8,187 nucleotides of DNA, taken from contig NZ_JAIVFR010000250.1 of NCBI RefSeq assembly GCF_020829685.1, forward strand, positions 1 to 8,187, written 5' to 3'. The stretch is from Nostoc sp. CHAB 5715 (GTDB lineage: Bacteria; Cyanobacteriota; Cyanobacteriia; Cyanobacteriales; Nostocaceae). This document shows, in pieces, positions 1-5,445 of the stretch. The first letter of the stretch is position 1. The number at the start of each line of letters is the position of its first letter. The notes below the pieces were generated by a model that saw only the letters and a list, made by a program, of their open reading frames with translations, searched no databases and had not been told where the DNA came from. The position numbers and the translations under genes were made by a program.

Positions 1-243
1 GGTGGTGCAAGACTCATAACTCCTTTTAACAAAGATTTACTGGTACGTGCAGCAGATTATTTCGGTAATCCCCAAGGCGACAATAGCACAGACCTGCAAA
101 AAGCAATTTATAGTGTCCGCGCTGATAGATTAGAAATTTATGAAATTCGTAACTTATGTTTGCTAGATGGCAACAACAGCCTTAACAATGATAAATTTAT
201 ACAATGCGGGGCTGGACAAACATCTGATAGCTTTATCAGATGA
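1..243 (+). CDS. 3' end of a VirB8/TraE-like protein gene (partial)
   Basis: The first reading frame is open from the window edge and gives 80 residues before TGA at 241-243. The start lies outside the window. The tail aligns with the C-terminus of the next gene: both carry FNK followed by (D/Q)(L/I)LVRA, then a variable stretch, then a (Y/R)...RLEIY core and a short Cys-containing tail. This makes it a tandem paralogue of the 505-1215 gene. By that link it is probably a periplasmic domain of a VirB8/TraE-like inner-membrane protein of a type IV secretion-like assembly. The similarity between the two genes is read directly; the family assignment is inferred from the neighbourhood and from the fold-like layout of the complete paralogue. 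No N-terminal membrane helix can be checked here. Confidence 0.6.
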   Translation, partial: GGARLITPFNKDLLVRAADYFGNPQGDNSTDLQKAIYSVRADRLEIYEIRNLCLLDGNNSLNNDKFIQCGAGQTSDSFIR

Positions 244-250
244 GTAGGTG

Positions 251-285
251 GGGAGTGGGGAGTAGGGAGTGGGGAGTGGGGAGTG
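251..285 (+). repeat. Heptanucleotide tandem repeat, five units GGGAGTR
   Basis: Five consecutive 7-base units GGGAGTG/GGGAGTA occupy 251-285, with degenerate units on both sides (244-250 and 286-292). Such short tandemly repeated repetitive sequences are known from heterocystous cyanobacteria. This array begins eight bases after the stop codon of the upstream gene and forms the left arm of the surrounding fold-back. Confidence 0.9.
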
Positions 286-423
286 GGGAATCAGCCTTTT
301 CGAGTTGAGGGCTTTTTTAAAAAATCAAATAAGACCTATAGATTTCTAATTCACTAATTCAATTTATATATAGGACTAATATTTGATTTCTGAAAAAGCT
401 CGGTACAATTCAAAAAGCCTAAT

Positions 424-458
424 TCCCTACTCCCTACTCCCTACTCCCCACTCCCCGC
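424..458 (-). repeat. Heptanucleotide tandem repeat, five inverted units
   Basis: Units TCCCTAC (three times), TCCCCAC and TCCCCGC follow each other at 424-458. They are the reverse complement of the GTAGGGA/GTGGGGA type found at 251-285, so the two arrays face each other across the fold-back. A shorter run of the same family lies at about 5489-5504. Confidence 0.9.
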
Positions 459-504
459 CTACGTAGATAATTTCAAAAATCAAATACGATTCCTATAATT
501 ATTA

Positions 505-1215
505 ATGCAATTACTCAAACCAGAAAATAGGAAAAATAACCCATTGCCACTGTTAGCAGTAGGAACATTTGGGTTACATGTATTTACCTTGCTTTTACTA
601 CTATTTCACGAGTCTATGTTACAACAATTAGCCCGACAACTCACACCTCAAAGTTTAGTGCAACTTGTTGATGGTCGCACTATAACCGTAGACCCCCAAC
701 CAAATTTAGAGCGACAGCCAGAGGCTATTCGGCGGTTTGTGGGTGAAACTATGAGCTTAATGCTTACCTCGTCAGAACAACAGCCGCCAACGCAAGTCTG
801 GGAAATTACTTCCCAACTGGTAGCTGATAATTTTAAAGAAAAACTTAAGTCAGAAATTACCAATTTAAATCCAGATAGCCAATTTGAAAATGTTAATAGA
901 GGAGCAGAGAATGTATTAGTAATCCAAAAAATATCTCAACCTATAGAAATAGGTAAAGGTAATGGACTGTGGAAAGTTGAGATGTTTGCTAATCAACTAG
1001 TTTTTAGCGGTTATGACAGGTTGGGAAAATCAACTTCGTTTAATAAACAAATTTTAGTTAGAGCAATAGATGAACCCGCAACTTCCCTACCAAATGCAGC
1101 ACTACCATTACAGTTCGCAGCTTACCGCCTTGGTGAAGCCAGACTAGAAATTTATAATGTATGTGATATCAAAGATAAAAATTGTTCTGGAAATCCCAAC
1201 CAAGCTTTACCATGA
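505..1215 (+). CDS. VirB8/TraE-like inner-membrane protein of a type IV secretion-like cluster
   Basis: The product is 236 residues, close to the size of VirB8/TraE proteins. A short polar N-terminus is followed by one membrane helix at about residues 13-34 and a single periplasmic domain with no catalytic motif. After the helix come a helical stretch (about 72-120, including VWEITSQLVADNF) and a beta-rich C-terminal half ending in FNKQILVRA and ARLEIYNV. In VirB8/TraE proteins the same layout (one helix, then an NTF2-like domain) provides an assembly hub for the secretion channel. The ATG at 505 is the first in-frame start after the repeat, and no convincing ribosome binding site precedes it. 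The stop TGA overlaps the start of the VirB10-like gene by four bases, so the two are translationally coupled. The partial gene at 1-243 is a diverged paralogue. Naming rests on architecture and on the much clearer neighbour, so it is moderately sure only. Confidence 0.55.
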   Translation: MQLLKPENRKNNPLPLLAVGTFGLHVFTLLLLLFHESMLQQLARQLTPQSLVQLVDGRTITVDPQPNLERQPEAIRRFVGETMSLMLTSSEQQPPTQVWEITSQLVADNFKEKLKSEITNLNPDSQFENVNRGAENVLVIQKISQPIEIGKGNGLWKVEMFANQLVFSGYDRLGKSTSFNKQILVRAIDEPATSLPNAALPLQFAAYRLGEARLEIYNVCDIKDKNCSGNPNQALP

Positions 1216-2843
1216 CTAAATACTCAATTCCTGCGGAAACACCTGATCAAAATGAATTTACTCTAACCACCGAAGATCCCCAACCAGAAGTAGAATCTTC
1301 AGACTGGGAATCAGATATGTCAAGGCGGTTTGACCTTGAAGAATCTTCTACCGATACCCAAGGATCAGAAGACTCTGCAACGCCGCAAGAGTCGCTATCT
1401 CTTCCACAAGAAGTTCAGACAAAGCAACCCCTCTCATCTAATCCCTTTGCAAAGTTAGGCTTGGTAGGGGCCGCCACCTTTGCGATCGTTTTGGTGGGTG
1501 GTGTGTTTTTGTCCCAGTTGATGAGTACCAGTTCAAAGCCAAAAGAAATTGTTTCTCCACAAGTGCCTGAGCAGCCAACTGATGAATCTACCTCTCAACA
1601 GCTAGAAGGTGAAGTAGATACTCTGAAAACGAAATTAGCCCTGACTGAACAAGCCCAGATGGTGAAAGCCGCCCAACAACAACTCAGAACTGCCAAATCA
1701 ACGCCGACAGTAGTCTTAAAAGAACCGTCAGTATCTTCCAGAGGCACAGAAAGAGCGATCCCAACACCCCCACCACCAACACCTTATGTACCTCGGACAG
1801 TGACAGTTGAGCGCATCGTTAGAGTACCTGCTTCTCAACCTGTGCGATCGCCCCAACTACCAGTTGTGAAGCCAAACACTCAACCTCAACCTCAGACTGT
1901 AGCCAATATAACTCGACCATCTCCACCAAGCCCACCACCAGGCCCATTTGAAGAGTGGAGAAGGTTAGCAAAGTTAGGTAGCTACGGTCAAATAGATGCT
2001 ACCAGTCAAGCTACTAACATCGCACCTGCTCCTGAACCTGCAAACAATCCGCAGCCGCAAGAACAGACACCACCACCGGAAACTCCTGCTCCTGCGGTGA
2101 GTCAAGCGCAACCTCTGGGACAAAAATCCTTAGGAGTAGGGACTAGTGCCAAAGCTGTATTAGCAACAGCGATATTTGGTGAAACTACTACTAGAGGAGG
2201 CGGTGGTGATGAAACAAGCGAAGCGAAAAACGTATTTGTGATCCGATTAAAAGAAGCACTAAAATCTACCGATGGTGCGATCGCTTTCCCTGCAAACACC
2301 GAATTCCTAGCTGAAATTCGTTCCATTAACGAACAAGGTCTTTTGCAGATGAACGTAACTAAAGTTATCTCGCAAAATAATGGCAACCCTACCGAACAAA
2401 GCTTACCTAACAATGCAATGATTATTCGCGGTACTCAAGGTAAACCTTTAGTAGCAAATAAATATCCCGGTCAAAGTTCGTCCGTAGCATCAATGGATGC
2501 AGGACTATTCGTTTTAGGAGGTCTTGGTAAAGCGGCAGAGTTAGTAAATCGCCCTGATACCAAAGTTCTGCCTTTATATGGCGGTAACCTCAGCAACATC
2601 GACTCTAACGGCAATCCTATCGAGAACGGCAACAACCGCAACGGCTACATTAGTGGTTATACTACTATCACTGAGAACAGACGCAACCTTTTAGCTGGGG
2701 TTGCAGAAGGTGGTTTCACCTCTGTAGTACCCCAAATTGCCCAACGTAATCAACAGGCGATCGCCCAAATGTCACAACCAACTAATATTTGGTTTATGCA
2801 AGCTGGCACAAATGTTGAACTATACGTAAATCAACCAATCTAG
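1212..2843 (+). CDS. VirB10/TrbI-like channel scaffold protein
   Basis: Starting at the ATG in the ATGA overlap (1212), the product is 543 residues. The frame is open upstream to a TTG at 1182, but the overlap and lack of a site there favour 1212. Layout: acidic cytoplasmic tail (1-80), one membrane helix (about 82-104), a Gln/Lys-rich coiled-coil-like stretch (about 130-162), a long Pro-rich spacer (about 180-300) suited to spanning the periplasm, and a C-terminal domain. That domain shows VirB10/TrbI hallmarks: AKAVLATAIFGE near 313, AFPANTEFLAEI near 358-369 followed by GLLQMNVTKVI (family pattern: Ile-Pro-Ala-Gly-Ser, then Gly-Gln-Arg), and the end QAGTNVELYVNQPI, which fits the family's final Gly-X-X-Val/Ile strand. 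VirB10 links inner and outer membrane in type IV secretion channels. The helix-like GLFVLGGLGKAAELV could be the outer-membrane antenna, but this is inference. HIP1 sites lie inside the gene. Confidence 0.72.
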   Translation: MTKYSIPAETPDQNEFTLTTEDPQPEVESSDWESDMSRRFDLEESSTDTQGSEDSATPQESLSLPQEVQTKQPLSSNPFAKLGLVGAATFAIVLVGGVFLSQLMSTSSKPKEIVSPQVPEQPTDESTSQQLEGEVDTLKTKLALTEQAQMVKAAQQQLRTAKSTPTVVLKEPSVSSRGTERAIPTPPPPTPYVPRTVTVERIVRVPASQPVRSPQLPVVKPNTQPQPQTVANITRPSPPSPPPGPFEEWRRLAKLGSYGQIDATSQATNIAPAPEPANNPQPQEQTPPPETPAPAVSQAQPLGQKSLGVGTSAKAVLATAIFGETTTRGGGGDETSEAKNVFVIRLKEALKSTDGAIAFPANTEFLAEIRSINEQGLLQMNVTKVISQNNGNPTEQSLPNNAMIIRGTQGKPLVANKYPGQSSSVASMDAGLFVLGGLGKAAELVNRPDTKVLPLYGGNLSNIDSNGNPIENGNNRNGYISGYTTITENRRNLLAGVAEGGFTSVVPQIAQRNQQAIAQMSQPTNIWFMQAGTNVELYVNQPI

Positions 2844-2862
2844 TTTTAAAAGATAGGATTTA

Positions 2863-3069
2863 TAAGTGGTTACGCAAAATTATTTATGTCATTGCGAGCG
2901 AAATGAAATGTAGCGTTCGCGTAGCGTCTCGAAGAGAAGCAATCTCCAAACCGCAAGCAAATTGCTACCCTACCCTTCGGGAACGGCAAAGCCGAACGGG
3001 AAGGCTCCGCCTACATTTCGCTTTGCTTCCGCAATGACAAATGTATATTTAATTTTGCATTAGTACTTA
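2863..3069. mobile_element. MITE-like element with ~35-base terminal inverted repeats
   Basis: The ends are inverted copies: AAGT (2864), GCAAAAT (2874-2880) and TGTCATTGCG (2887-2896) on the left face CGCAATGACA (3030-3039), ATTTTGC (3052-3058) and ACTT (3065-3068) on the right. Inside, GCGAAATGAAATGTAG near 2898 pairs loosely with CTACATTTCGC near 3011. The centre contains short palindromes (CCCTTCGGGAACGG and GCAAAGCCGAACGGG, plus TCTCGAAGAGAAG) of the type scattered through Nostoc genomes. It has no ORF, so any movement would need a transposase supplied elsewhere. It sits 20 bases after the VirB10-like gene and 104 bases before the VirB9-like gene, so it probably inserted into an operon. 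No clean target duplication is seen, so exact borders are uncertain by a few bases. Confidence 0.72.
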
Positions 3070-3172
3070 CCAATTTTAGATTTTTGATTGAGTAATGGTA
3101 ATTGGTAATTAGTTTTCTTTCTATCTTTCCCATATTATCTTGTTCTATCTACCAATCTCCCCATTTGCAACC

Positions 3173-3745
3173 ATGAAAAATAATCCTAACTTGTCAGGAA
3201 ATACCCAAGGTAATTCTTATTTCCTACCTATAGCTTCCTTAATTTTCTCGGTTGCTATGTTCTTGTTGGTAGGTCGCGCTGGTGCTAATAACGCTGTTCT
3301 GCGTTCTATATTTTCCTGTCAAGCACAGGGTTTAGGAGGAGCAATACCTACGATCGACGTTTGGTATCAACAAGGAACAAACTTAAGCTTTATTCCGGCT
3401 GGAGAAGTAATTAAAAAAGTTTGGTTAAACGATCCATCACAGGTAACTATAGACTTTGATGGGCCAGTGTGTATGCAGTTTGGCCAAGACTCTAATAGTA
3501 GTGGAGGAGATTGTAAAAACTCCGCAGCGAATGTAATTCAACTCAGACGAATTCAAAAACTGAATATTCCTGGGCTTCCTCCCACTAACAATACACTTTT
3601 AACAGTTGTTACCCAAGGACAAGGTAGAAATAGGTTGTATACTTTTCGAGTCATATATAAAACAGATAACCCTGAGTATCACACTTTAGCAGTTTTTGCC
3701 GATCCTTCTGGTCAGGAAGGAGCTTGTGCTAGAGTTCCACAATAA
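3173..3745 (+). CDS. Short VirB9/TraK-like periplasmic protein
   Basis: From ATG 3173 the product is 190 residues. The frame also runs back to a TTG at 3140, which is unlikely as a start. An N-terminal hydrophobic segment (17-33) followed by AGA (36-38) looks like a signal peptide, with cleavage possible after residue 38. The mature part is beta-rich and follows the VirB9 N-terminal domain pattern: GTNLSFIPAGEVIKKVWLND (68-87), where family members have a Gly-Thr strand, Phe, and Glu-X-Ile-X-X-Val. It then has IQLRRIQ (122-128), TNNTLLTVVT (138-147) and RLYTFRVIY (154-162). It ends about 100 residues short of a full VirB9 and so appears to lack the C-terminal domain. Cysteines at 49, 100, 114 and 185 could form two disulfides. 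In secretion channels this partner binds VirB10, whose likely homologue lies just upstream. Assignment is by pattern, not by search. Confidence 0.6.
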   Translation: MKNNPNLSGNTQGNSYFLPIASLIFSVAMFLLVGRAGANNAVLRSIFSCQAQGLGGAIPTIDVWYQQGTNLSFIPAGEVIKKVWLNDPSQVTIDFDGPVCMQFGQDSNSSGGDCKNSAANVIQLRRIQKLNIPGLPPTNNTLLTVVTQGQGRNRLYTFRVIYKTDNPEYHTLAVFADPSGQEGACARVPQ

Positions 3746-3895
3746 ATTTCTAGCAAAAGTACCCGACAGCGAAGACAACTGAAGTTTACCTCCACAAAAA
3801 GCGCTGATGCCTACGTATGTCTGCATTATGGCTGATCAAAAGCCTTACTCTAATATCAAGTCTGGGTAATTAGTTATGATTCCCACAGTCATAGC
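3746..3895. other. Spacer after the VirB9-like gene
   Basis: About 150 bases without a credible reading frame or strong terminator follow the VirB9-like gene. The stretch is mixed in composition and leads into the dense repeat region that starts at about 3896. Nothing further can be supported. Confidence 0.5.
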
Positions 3896-3964
3896 ACCCC
3901 ACCCCCAGCCCCTCCCCTTGCCAAGGGGAGGGGAAACAAAGCGTAGCTTTGGCGGGGTGGGGTT
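3896..3964. repeat. G/C-rich dispersed fold-back repeat
   Basis: CCCCACCCCC at 3896 pairs with GGGGTGGGG at 3954-3962. Inside lies a near-perfect hairpin: CCCCTCCCCTTG (3909-3920) against CAAGGGGAGGGG (3922-3933) with a one-base spacer. A second short hairpin, AAAGCGTAGCTTT, sits at 3938-3950. It contrasts sharply with the A/T-rich surroundings. The same kind of element is familiar from Nostocales intergenic DNA. It could act as a transcription barrier, but no T-run follows directly. Confidence 0.7.
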
Positions 3965-4040
3965 CTTCGGGTTTAATAAGCAATCAAGTGGACATGATAT
4001 CACTTGCTTCGTTGCTATCCCGCTTGGGAATAAATTCCAA

Positions 4041-4176
4041 AGCTAATAGTTAAAGTCCTCTTAAGAGGACTAAATATAAGATTTTAAGCGATGTAAATGG
4101 CTGGACTTTGTAAAAGCGAAAATTTCAGTCCACTTAAGTGGACTTGAGCTATTAGCCCAGAACTTAAGTTCTGGGC
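4041..4176. repeat. Palindrome cluster with three CTTAAG-centred hairpins
   Basis: AGCTAATAG at 4041-4049 faces CTATTAGC at 4149-4156. Three perfect palindromes lie in or beside this frame: AGTCCTCTTAAGAGGACT (4054-4071), AGTCCACTTAAGTGGACT (4127-4144) and a 22-base one at 4155-4176 with core CAGAACTTAAGTTCTG. All have CTTAAG at the centre although the flanks differ. No protein is encoded. The arrangement suggests a miniature or fold-back element; a smaller inverted repeat (CAAGTG 3985-3990 with CACTTG 4001-4006) lies just outside it. Confidence 0.68.
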
Positions 4177-4199
4177 GGGATGTGGGTCAGTGCTACACT

Positions 4200-4228
4200 T
4201 TGACTGTTACAAAAAAAATGTTGATAAT
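4200..4228 (+). promoter_or_regulatory. Sigma70-type promoter, TTGACT-N17-GATAAT
   Basis: TTGACT at 4200-4205 and GATAAT at 4223-4228 are separated by 17 bases, the optimal spacing, and each box differs from consensus by one base. The spacer carries an A-run. Transcription from about 4235 would give a leader of roughly 180 bases before the small gene at 4419. It lies right next to the CTTAAG palindrome cluster, which might supply it. The match is read from sequence; activity is inferred. Confidence 0.55.
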
Positions 4229-4418
4229 TACAAGCCTTTTTAAGGAGAGCCAGCGCGGTCTTAACAAAATTTCAATCCAATTGAAAAACGCTATAACTCA
4301 ACTGATTTAACTGACTCAGGCATTTTCAGCCTATATGTTCATAAATCTTCAGATAAAAACTAACCACAAATTCCAAATCTGTGTAAATATAAAGAAAAGC
4401 TTAAGAGGTTACAGACTC

Positions 4419-4658
4419 ATGGTGACAGCGAAAATGATGCAACAGCTTTGGGCTGTAATCGAGTCTACCCAGGTCAGCACCCTGCTCCAGTTTGACGATG
4501 CTGCTTTAGTACAAGTGCTTCTCCAGCAGTTAAAAGCGAAGCAGGTTATTGATCCCCAGGCAGATAGCAGCCTTAATACTTACATAACATCTAAACTGCC
4601 CCTGATTCGTGATACGGCTGAAGGTCGATTATCCTTCGGTCAAGGTGGCAATCATTAG
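4419..4658 (+). CDS. Small soluble protein of unknown function
   Basis: Starting at ATG 4419 the product is 79 residues. The start is supported by AAGAGG at 4403-4408, about ten bases upstream. The frame extends back to an ATG at 4335, but that part (Lys/Asn-rich, no site) looks like leader DNA. The protein is mostly helical: MMQQLWAVIEST, then a hydrophobic TLLQFDDAALVQVLLQQL segment, then a second helical half TYITSKLPLIRDTAEGR and a Gly-rich end. No catalytic or metal-binding motif and no membrane segment is seen. Its place behind the promoter at 4200 and 63 bases ahead of another small + strand gene suggests a two-gene transcript. I do not recognise a named family. The regular hydrophobic pattern argues that it is a real gene. 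Confidence 0.65.
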   Translation: MVTAKMMQQLWAVIESTQVSTLLQFDDAALVQVLLQQLKAKQVIDPQADSSLNTYITSKLPLIRDTAEGRLSFGQGGNH

Positions 4659-4721
4659 CACTATAAATTAAATGATTCCTCACTGCCAAGCATACGCTCA
4701 GAGTTCAAACAGTTGAATATT

Positions 4722-4979
4722 ATGAATAACTGGCTAGTAATTGCCCTAGTAGCTTATCTAATTGGAGCAGCGATTGAAGGGGTGACTACAGCCAGTCAGC
4801 TGTCTCATTCAGTGCCAGAATTAGCTAAAAGCACACAAGCTCACCCTTCAGATTCTGCCACTGAGTCTAATTCCACTTGGCGAGTTGTGGCCGCGATCGC
4901 CTCAGTAAGTATATGTGGAGCTTTTTTGTGGCCTTGCCGCCTTTTCCACCGTTTAATTAAAGGCAAGGTTAATTCGTAA
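4722..4979 (+). CDS. Small two-helix membrane protein, unknown function
   Basis: The product is 85 residues from ATG 4722. A TTG nine bases earlier in the same frame is a less likely start. There is one hydrophobic segment at about 4-18 and a second at about 54-71, joined by a polar Ser/Thr/His-rich loop, with a basic tail (RLFHRLIKGK) that would favour a cytoplasmic C-terminus. No motif is recognised. A HIP1 site (4893-4900) lies within the coding frame. The gene follows the 4419 gene at 63 bases on the same strand, and ends two bases before the stop codon of the broken ABC exporter gene that runs towards it. A role cannot be named. Confidence 0.55.
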   Translation: MNNWLVIALVAYLIGAAIEGVTTASQLSHSVPELAKSTQAHPSDSATESNSTWRVVAAIASVSICGAFLWPCRLFHRLIKGKVNS

Positions 4980-4981
4980 GC

Positions 4982-5283
4982 TTAACCCTCATCTGTAGAG
5001 TAAAACTGTTGGGCATAAAAACGAGCATAGCGTCCTTCCTGAGACAGGAGGGAGGTGTGAGTACCAGCTTCAACCAACTGTCCTTGTTCTAGTACGAGAA
5101 TGCAGTCAGCCCTACGAACGGTGCTTAAGCGATGGGCGATAATAAACACAGTACGGTTTTGCATGACTCGCTTGATCGCTTCTTGAACTAGTGCTTCTGA
5201 CTCCGAATCTAAGGCAGAAGTAGCTTCATCCAAGATGAGAATTCGAGGATCGTTGACGATCGCTCTAGCGATCGCTATCTTTG
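4982..5283 (-). pseudogene. ABC exporter ATP-binding domain, 3' fragment
   Basis: About 100 residues of the end of an ABC exporter nucleotide-binding domain are present. The fragment begins at [11 protein letters not shown], which normally directly follows the LSGGQ signature. It contains Walker [14 protein letters not shown], the D-loop SALD and the H-loop [13 protein letters not shown], and ends with the usual EAGTH...LL..EGRYA.FY tail. The Walker A motif, Q-loop, signature motif and all membrane helices are absent. The homology stops at about 5283; upstream the frame only runs by chance to 5311 and gives unrelated residues. Such a fragment cannot hydrolyse ATP. The family is an MsbA/HlyB-like lipid, peptide or drug exporter, without further resolution. 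The break coincides with a HIP1 octamer at 5268-5275 and with the tail of a gene on the other strand. Confidence 0.85.
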
Positions 5284-5402
5284 GCAAAGGTTTGTTACCT
5301 GTTGCAGTCATTGGCCTTGTAGCTATAGTTTCTGCTATCCAAGTCGTTCAAGATTTATATCAGAGTCGTCCCACTACCCGCTTGGTTAACCCAGAAATCT
5401 AG
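5268..5402 (+). pseudogene. 3' fragment of an unidentified membrane protein gene
   Basis: On the + strand a frame that starts at or just after the HIP1 octamer encodes [19 protein letters not shown] followed by [20 protein letters not shown] and TAG at 5400-5402. It has one clear hydrophobic helix and a polar, regular C-terminal tail, so it reads as the real end of a protein rather than noise. No start codon or ribosome binding site precedes it; the sequence before it belongs to the ABC exporter remnant on the opposite strand. I take it as a truncated gene end brought next to the ABC fragment by a rearrangement. The family is not recognised. Confidence 0.5.
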
Positions 5403-5404
5403 CT

Positions 5405-5445
5405 CATAGCGTAGTAGTAGCACATATCTGTGCGCTACTACTATG
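5405..5445. repeat. Hairpin after the truncated + strand gene
   Basis: TAGTAGTAG (5412-5420) plus CACA (5421-5424) pair with TGTG (5429-5432) and CTACTACTA (5434-5442), leaving a four-base loop and a one-base bulge. It begins two bases after the TAG at 5402. With no T-run it is not a standard intrinsic terminator, though it could protect an RNA 3' end. Confidence 0.5.

Larger units (their letters stand above)
244..465. repeat. ~220-base imperfect fold-back element with heptamer arrays in both arms
   Basis: The whole gap between the first two genes is one imperfect inverted repeat centred near 354. The outer left arm starts GTAGGTGGGGAGTGGGGAGT at 244. The reverse complement of the right arm, ending at about 462, matches the first 27 bases with one mismatch. 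Further in, the pairing continues through the CCTTTTCGAGTTGAGGGC segment (about 296-312, partner about 398-418), AAATCAAATA (partner TATTTGATTT), and CCTATA 335-340 with TATAGG 369-374. Transcribed RNA would form a long hairpin. The element looks like a non-coding miniature element or fold-back repeat. No ORF or clear target-site duplication is visible. Confidence 0.7.

Noticed and set aside
251..458. Possible CRISPR array from the repeated units
   Set aside because: The units are seven bases long with no spacers; they are simple tandem repeats.
648..863. Open frame of 71 codons on the - strand inside the VirB8-like gene
   Set aside because: It is antisense to a gene with a clear helix-plus-domain layout and operon overlap; the product has no recognisable pattern.
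1182..1211. TTG start giving ten extra residues on the VirB10-like protein
   Set aside because: The ATG at 1212 overlaps the upstream stop as ATGA, the usual sign of coupling; no ribosome binding site supports 1182.
2102..2413. Open frame of 103 codons on the - strand inside the VirB10-like gene
   Set aside because: It lies opposite the best conserved domain of that gene; its composition reflects the complementary strand.
3140..3172. TTG start for the VirB9-like protein
   Set aside because: ATG 3173 gives a normal signal peptide with a basic start; the extra residues come from spacer-like sequence.
4335..4418. ATG 4335 as start of the small 4419 gene
   Set aside because: The extra 28 residues are Lys/Asn-rich leader-like sequence, and AAGAGG at 4403 fits the start at 4419.
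4966..4987. GGTTAA...TTAACC as a terminator between the two convergent gene ends
   Set aside because: The stem has only six mostly A-T pairs, with a nine-base loop and no T-run on either side.
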